A stretch of DNA of 9,246 bases from JASFRI01 sp050115015 (GTDB lineage: Bacteria; Acidobacteriota; Polarisedimenticolia; CBDVAL01). The notes beneath the pieces were generated by a model. The model was given only the letters and a program-made list of their open reading frames with translations, was not told the DNA's origin and made no database searches. The DNA is taken from NCBI GenBank assembly GCA_050115015.1, contig JASFRI010000160.1, forward strand, positions 1 to 9,246. Direction: 5' to 3'. The translations under genes were made by a program, and so were the position numbers. Of the stretch, positions 5,973-9,246 are shown one piece after another (the first letter of the stretch is position 1; every line of letters begins with the position of its first letter).

Positions 5973-6598
5973 CCCGAGAGCCTCTCCCCGAGCCGGGCCG
6001 CGGCGGCCTCGGTCATGAGCAGATGCTGGTGCGCCAGCACCTCGTAGGCGCCCACCTGCGACGTCGTCAGGAAACTCACCCGGGGGAGGTTCCGGGACGC
6101 CAGGTCCAGGTTGCGGTTCGGTCCCTCGTCGAGGACGAGCACCGAACGGTCCATGAGGTCCAGGCCGGCCAGCATCTTCACGAATTCCTTCGTCTTCGGG
6201 GCTTCCAGGTCCAGCTTCTCCACCACCGTGAGGCCGCCCTCCCGGAGTCTCTGGGACACGGCGGAACGCAGTGCCCCCAGGCGCATCTTCCTGGGCAGCG
6301 AGTACCCGTAGCTCCGGGGCCGGGGTCCGTGGACGGTTCCACCGGTCCGCCAGAGCGGCGACCGGATGGAGCCGATGCGGGCCCGGCCCGTCTTCTTCTG
6401 GCGCCACAGCTTCCGACCGCTGCCGGCGACCTCACCACGGGTCTTCGTGGCGGCGGTTCCCCGACGCGCCTCGGCCATGTGGTGATGGACGACCTGGAAC
6501 AGCAGATGCTGCTTCAGCGGCGCCCCGAACACCGCCTCCGGGAGCTCCAGGGATCGGACCTCCTGATTGCTCAGATTGCGGATCTTCACCTCGGGCAT
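5969..6598 (-). CDS. rplD: 50S ribosomal protein L4
   Basis: This 209-residue protein fits L4. It has the long basic tunnel loop (RGTAATKTRGEVAGSGRKLWRQKKTGRARIGSIRSPLWRTGG, about 46-87) followed by HGPRPRSYGYSLPRKMR and a Rossmann-like C-terminal part ending in LLMTEAAAARLGERL. L4 lines the constriction of the exit tunnel opposite L22. In E. coli L4 represses its own operon through the S10 leader; there is no long rpsJ leader here because tuf precedes rpsJ by only 32 bp, so E. coli-type control at that site looks unlikely (inference). The SD GAGGAAGAG overlaps the rplC stop. Confidence 0.97.
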   Translation of the reverse strand: MPEVKIRNLSNQEVRSLELPEAVFGAPLKQHLLFQVVHHHMAEARRGTAATKTRGEVAGSGRKLWRQKKTGRARIGSIRSPLWRTGGTVHGPRPRSYGYSLPRKMRLGALRSAVSQRLREGGLTVVEKLDLEAPKTKEFVKMLAGLDLMDRSVLVLDEGPNRNLDLASRNLPRVSFLTTSQVGAYEVLAHQHLLMTEAAAARLGERLSG

Positions 6599-6605
6599 CT
6601 CTTCC

Positions 6606-7253
6606 TCAACTCCGGGCCGCGGCGCCCTTCTTGGACCGGCGGATCATCAGGTAGGTGCCCCGCGAACCGGGAACCGACCCCTTCACCACCAGCATGTTCT
6701 TCTCCTCGTCCACCTGGACCACCTCGAGGTTCTTGATGGTGATCCGGCGATGGCCCATTTGCCCCGGCCCCCGCATCCCGGGGTAGACCCGGGAGGGGTA
6801 GGCCGAGGGCCCGATGGAGCCCGGCGCGCGGTGGAACATCGAACCGTGGGTCGCCCGGCCACCGCCGAATCCATGGCGCTTGATCACGCCCTGGAAACCC
6901 TTGCCCTTGCTGACGCCGATCACGTCGACTCGATCCGCGGGCTGGTACAGCGCCGCGGAGACCTGGTCGCCGAGGGCCGGGGCAGCCTCACCCTCGATGG
7001 CGAACTCCTTGACGTGACGCATGGGCGGGAGCTTGTGCTTCTCGAACTGGCCCCTCCGGGGCTTCGAGAGCTTCCGCGCACGCTTGTGCTCGACGAGGCC
7101 GACCTGTGCCGCCTCGTACCCGTCGCGCTCGACGGAACGGAGCCCCACCACGACGCACGGACCCGCCTGCAACACCGTCACCGGGATCTGCCGTCCCTGC
7201 TCGTCGAAGACCTGCGTCATCCCGACCTTCTTACCGATGAGCCCATTAACCAT
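6606..7253 (-). CDS. rplC: 50S ribosomal protein L3
   Basis: From the ATG at 7253 the protein is 215 residues and opens MVNGLIGKKVGMTQVFDEQG. It has the core loop KGKGFQGVIKRHGFGGGRATHG (116-137) and APGSIGPSAYPSRVYPGMRGPGQMGHRR (143-170), whose tip reaches the peptidyl-transferase centre. L3 is an early large-subunit assembly protein. The glutamine methylated in E. coli L3 (after GSIG) is replaced by proline here, as in many non-enteric bacteria. The open frame extends 26 codons upstream, but that part is not L3-like and would cross into rpsJ. The SD is weak (CGGGAACGATAACG-ATG). Confidence 0.97.
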   Translation of the reverse strand: MVNGLIGKKVGMTQVFDEQGRQIPVTVLQAGPCVVVGLRSVERDGYEAAQVGLVEHKRARKLSKPRRGQFEKHKLPPMRHVKEFAIEGEAAPALGDQVSAALYQPADRVDVIGVSKGKGFQGVIKRHGFGGGRATHGSMFHRAPGSIGPSAYPSRVYPGMRGPGQMGHRRITIKNLEVVQVDEEKNMLVVKGSVPGSRGTYLMIRRSKKGAAARS

Positions 7254-7293
7254 CGTTATCGTTCCCGATCCATGCCGCCCCCGGAGGAGCCGC

Positions 7294-7614
<321 letters not shown>

Positions 7615-7646
7615 GTCGACCTCTGGCGGCTCGTGGACCCGCCTCC

Positions 7647-8840
<1,194 letters not shown>

Positions 8841-8902
8841 CCGAGCCTCCGTCGTGCCCGTCCCCCCTGCCTGCCCGGGACCGGGATCGCCTTGGAAACA
8901 TG

Positions 8903-8977
8903 TGGAGCCCACGACCGGGATTGAACCGGTGACCCCCTCCTTACCAAGGAGGTGCTCTACCACTGAGCCACGTGGGC
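8903..8977 (-). tRNA. tRNA-Thr (anticodon GGT)
   Basis: A complete cloverleaf is readable: acceptor GCCCACG/CGTGGGC, D arm GCTC-AGTGGTA-GAGC, anticodon stem CCTCC/GGAGG with loop TTGGTAA (anticodon GGT at 8943-8945), a 5-nt variable loop GGGTC, T arm ACCGG-TTCAATC-CCGGT, discriminator T and an encoded CCA (8903-8905). All stems pair perfectly. It lies 62 bp upstream of the tuf start, as thrT does before tufB in E. coli, so co-transcription and processing from a tRNA-tuf transcript is likely. No terminator-like T-run is visible between them. Confidence 0.97.
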
Positions 8978-9009
8978 TTCGTTGTCTTGCTTGTCCTCGC
9001 CTCTTGACC

Positions 9010-9042
9010 TGGAGCGGGAGACGGGATTCGAACCCCCGACCG
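9010..9042 (-). pseudogene. Orphan 3' end of a glycine-type tRNA (first copy of a 33-nt direct repeat)
   Basis: The minus strand reads variable-loop bases, a T arm (GGGGG-TTCGAAT-CCCGT), acceptor strand CTCCCGC, discriminator T and CCA. This matches the 3' part of bacterial tRNA-Gly, whose 5' acceptor strand would be GCGGGAG. No such 5' strand, D arm or anticodon arm is found in the 170 bp upstream, so this copy is a fragment. It is identical over 33 nt to 9214-9246. It occupies the slot where a tRNA-Gly would be expected in the conserved tRNA-Gly / tRNA-Thr / tuf order. The T stem has a G-G mismatch at position 50-64 in both copies. A very divergent or interrupted tRNA cannot be fully excluded. 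Confidence 0.7.
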
Positions 9043-9213
9043 TCCGCTCGCTCCGCTGCGCTCCCTTCAAGGGGGCTCACGCCCCCTCGACGGGGCCGGC
9101 GGCCCCTGCTCCCCCGACTGCCGCGGGGGGATTCCCCCCGCACCCCCCGGTCGCGGGTTCGAATCCGCCGACCGGGCCGGAAGATGTCCTTGCTGTAAGC
9201 CCCTCGCTCTGCT
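9043..9213. other. Hairpin-rich noncoding segment between two tRNA 3' ends
   Basis: This extremely GC-rich stretch holds four strong inverted repeats in a row: 9071-9086 (6-bp stem, 4-nt loop), 9092-9106 (6-bp stem, 3-nt loop), 9123-9141 (8-bp stem GCGGGGGG/CCCCCCGC, 3-nt loop) and 9146-9176 (8-bp outer stem plus 3 inner pairs, one bulge). It also has a gctcgctccgctgcgctc-type low-complexity run at 9045-9065. I see no convincing gene, no D arm and no anticodon arm in it. Its borders are the two copies of the 33-nt tRNA 3' end, so a 204-bp unit (9010-9213) is defined. It may be a remnant or miniature integrated element, or one unit of a tandem array. Confidence 0.55.
9148..9176 (+). repeat. 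Inverted copy of the tRNA T-arm region
   Basis: The plus-strand bases 9148-9166 match the tRNA-Gly T-arm region of the flanking repeats at 18 of 19 positions but in the opposite orientation. The single difference is a C where the flanking copies have G, and this C is what consensus tRNA-Gly carries. The 3' side of the arm departs from tRNA sequence and instead closes a long stem with the 5' side (9146-9153 with 9169-9176). No acceptor end with CCA follows. Because TTCGAA is itself palindromic, part of the similarity is expected on either strand. Confidence 0.45.
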
Positions 9214-9246
9214 TGGAGCGGGAGACGGGATTCGAACCCCCGACCG
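9214..9246 (-). tRNA. tRNA-Gly, 3' part (partial, runs off the window)
   Basis: This second copy of the 33-nt sequence comprises T arm, acceptor 3' strand CTCCCGC, discriminator T and CCA. The acceptor strand together with U73 fits tRNA-Gly (U73 is also used by tRNA-Cys, whose acceptor usually differs). The 5' half with the anticodon would lie beyond the window, so the identity and integrity of the gene cannot be confirmed; it may equally be another truncated copy. In the conserved tRNA-Gly / tRNA-Thr / tuf order it would be the functional gene, displaced from tRNA-Thr by 204 bp. Confidence 0.6.

Noticed and set aside
5973..6407. Upstream extension of the rplW frame inside rplD
   Set aside because: It is an out-of-frame reading of rplD; L23 similarity begins at the ATG overlapping the rplD stop.
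8841..8902. A separate tuf promoter between tRNA-Thr and tuf
   Set aside because: The 62 bp are GC-rich and I see no credible -10/-35 pair on the minus strand; co-transcription with the tRNA is the simpler reading.
9071..9141. The GC hairpins as intrinsic terminators or a CRISPR-like array
   Set aside because: No T-run follows any stem on either strand, and the hairpins differ from one another with no regular repeat/spacer pattern.
8841..9143. N-terminal extension of the tuf reading frame, about 101 codons upstream
   Set aside because: It translates the tRNA-Thr gene and the tRNA fragment (GSIPVVGST and GFESRLP are typical tRNA mistranslations). EF-Tu homology and the GGAGG SD place the start at 8840.

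Overview
The window is a bacterial ribosomal-protein locus read almost entirely on the minus strand. The DNA is GC-rich, and starts are mostly purine-rich Shine-Dalgarno (SD) dependent, with ATG, GTG and TTG all used. The lineage cannot be fixed from the sequence. Widespread SD use argues against Bacteroidota. The zinc-type S14, a four-cysteine C-terminus on L24 and the strong GC bias would suit several high-GC Gram-negative or candidate phyla.

In transcription order (high to low coordinates) the layout is as follows. A glycine-type tRNA 3' end lies at the right edge (9214-9246). Next is about 170 bp of hairpin-rich noncoding DNA (9043-9213) and a second, identical 33-nt copy of the tRNA 3' end (9010-9042). 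A complete tRNA-Thr(GGT) follows (8903-8977), then tuf (EF-Tu). After tuf comes the canonical S10 and spc gene string: rpsJ, rplC, rplD, rplW, rplB, rpsS, rplV, rpsC, rplP, rpmC, rpsQ, rplN, rplX, rplE, rpsN, rpsH and the first 109 codons of rplF, which runs off the left edge.

The genes are packed for co-transcription and translational coupling. There are ATGA or TGATG overlaps at rplD/rplW and rpmC/rpsQ, a GTGA overlap at rpsS/rplV, and SDs lying inside upstream stop codons. No internal promoter or intrinsic terminator is visible. The longest gaps between ribosomal protein genes are rpsC-rplP (81 bp, carrying a GNRA-loop hairpin) and rpsJ-rplC (40 bp). Together the genes supply EF-Tu and a contiguous block of proteins of both ribosomal subunits, including L2, L3, L4, L22, L23 and L29, which line the peptidyl-transferase centre, exit tunnel or tunnel rim.

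Most of the window is ordinary and highly conserved; I found no new multi-gene system. Points worth a second look are: (i) the duplicated tRNA-Gly 3' end flanking a short hairpin-rich segment that also carries an inverted T-arm copy; (ii) tuf with a tRNA-Thr upstream (tufB-like) but S10 downstream (tufA-like), with an abrupt synonymous-codon change in its last 22 codons; (iii) a long lysine-rich tail on L22; and (iv) the rpsC-rplP hairpin.
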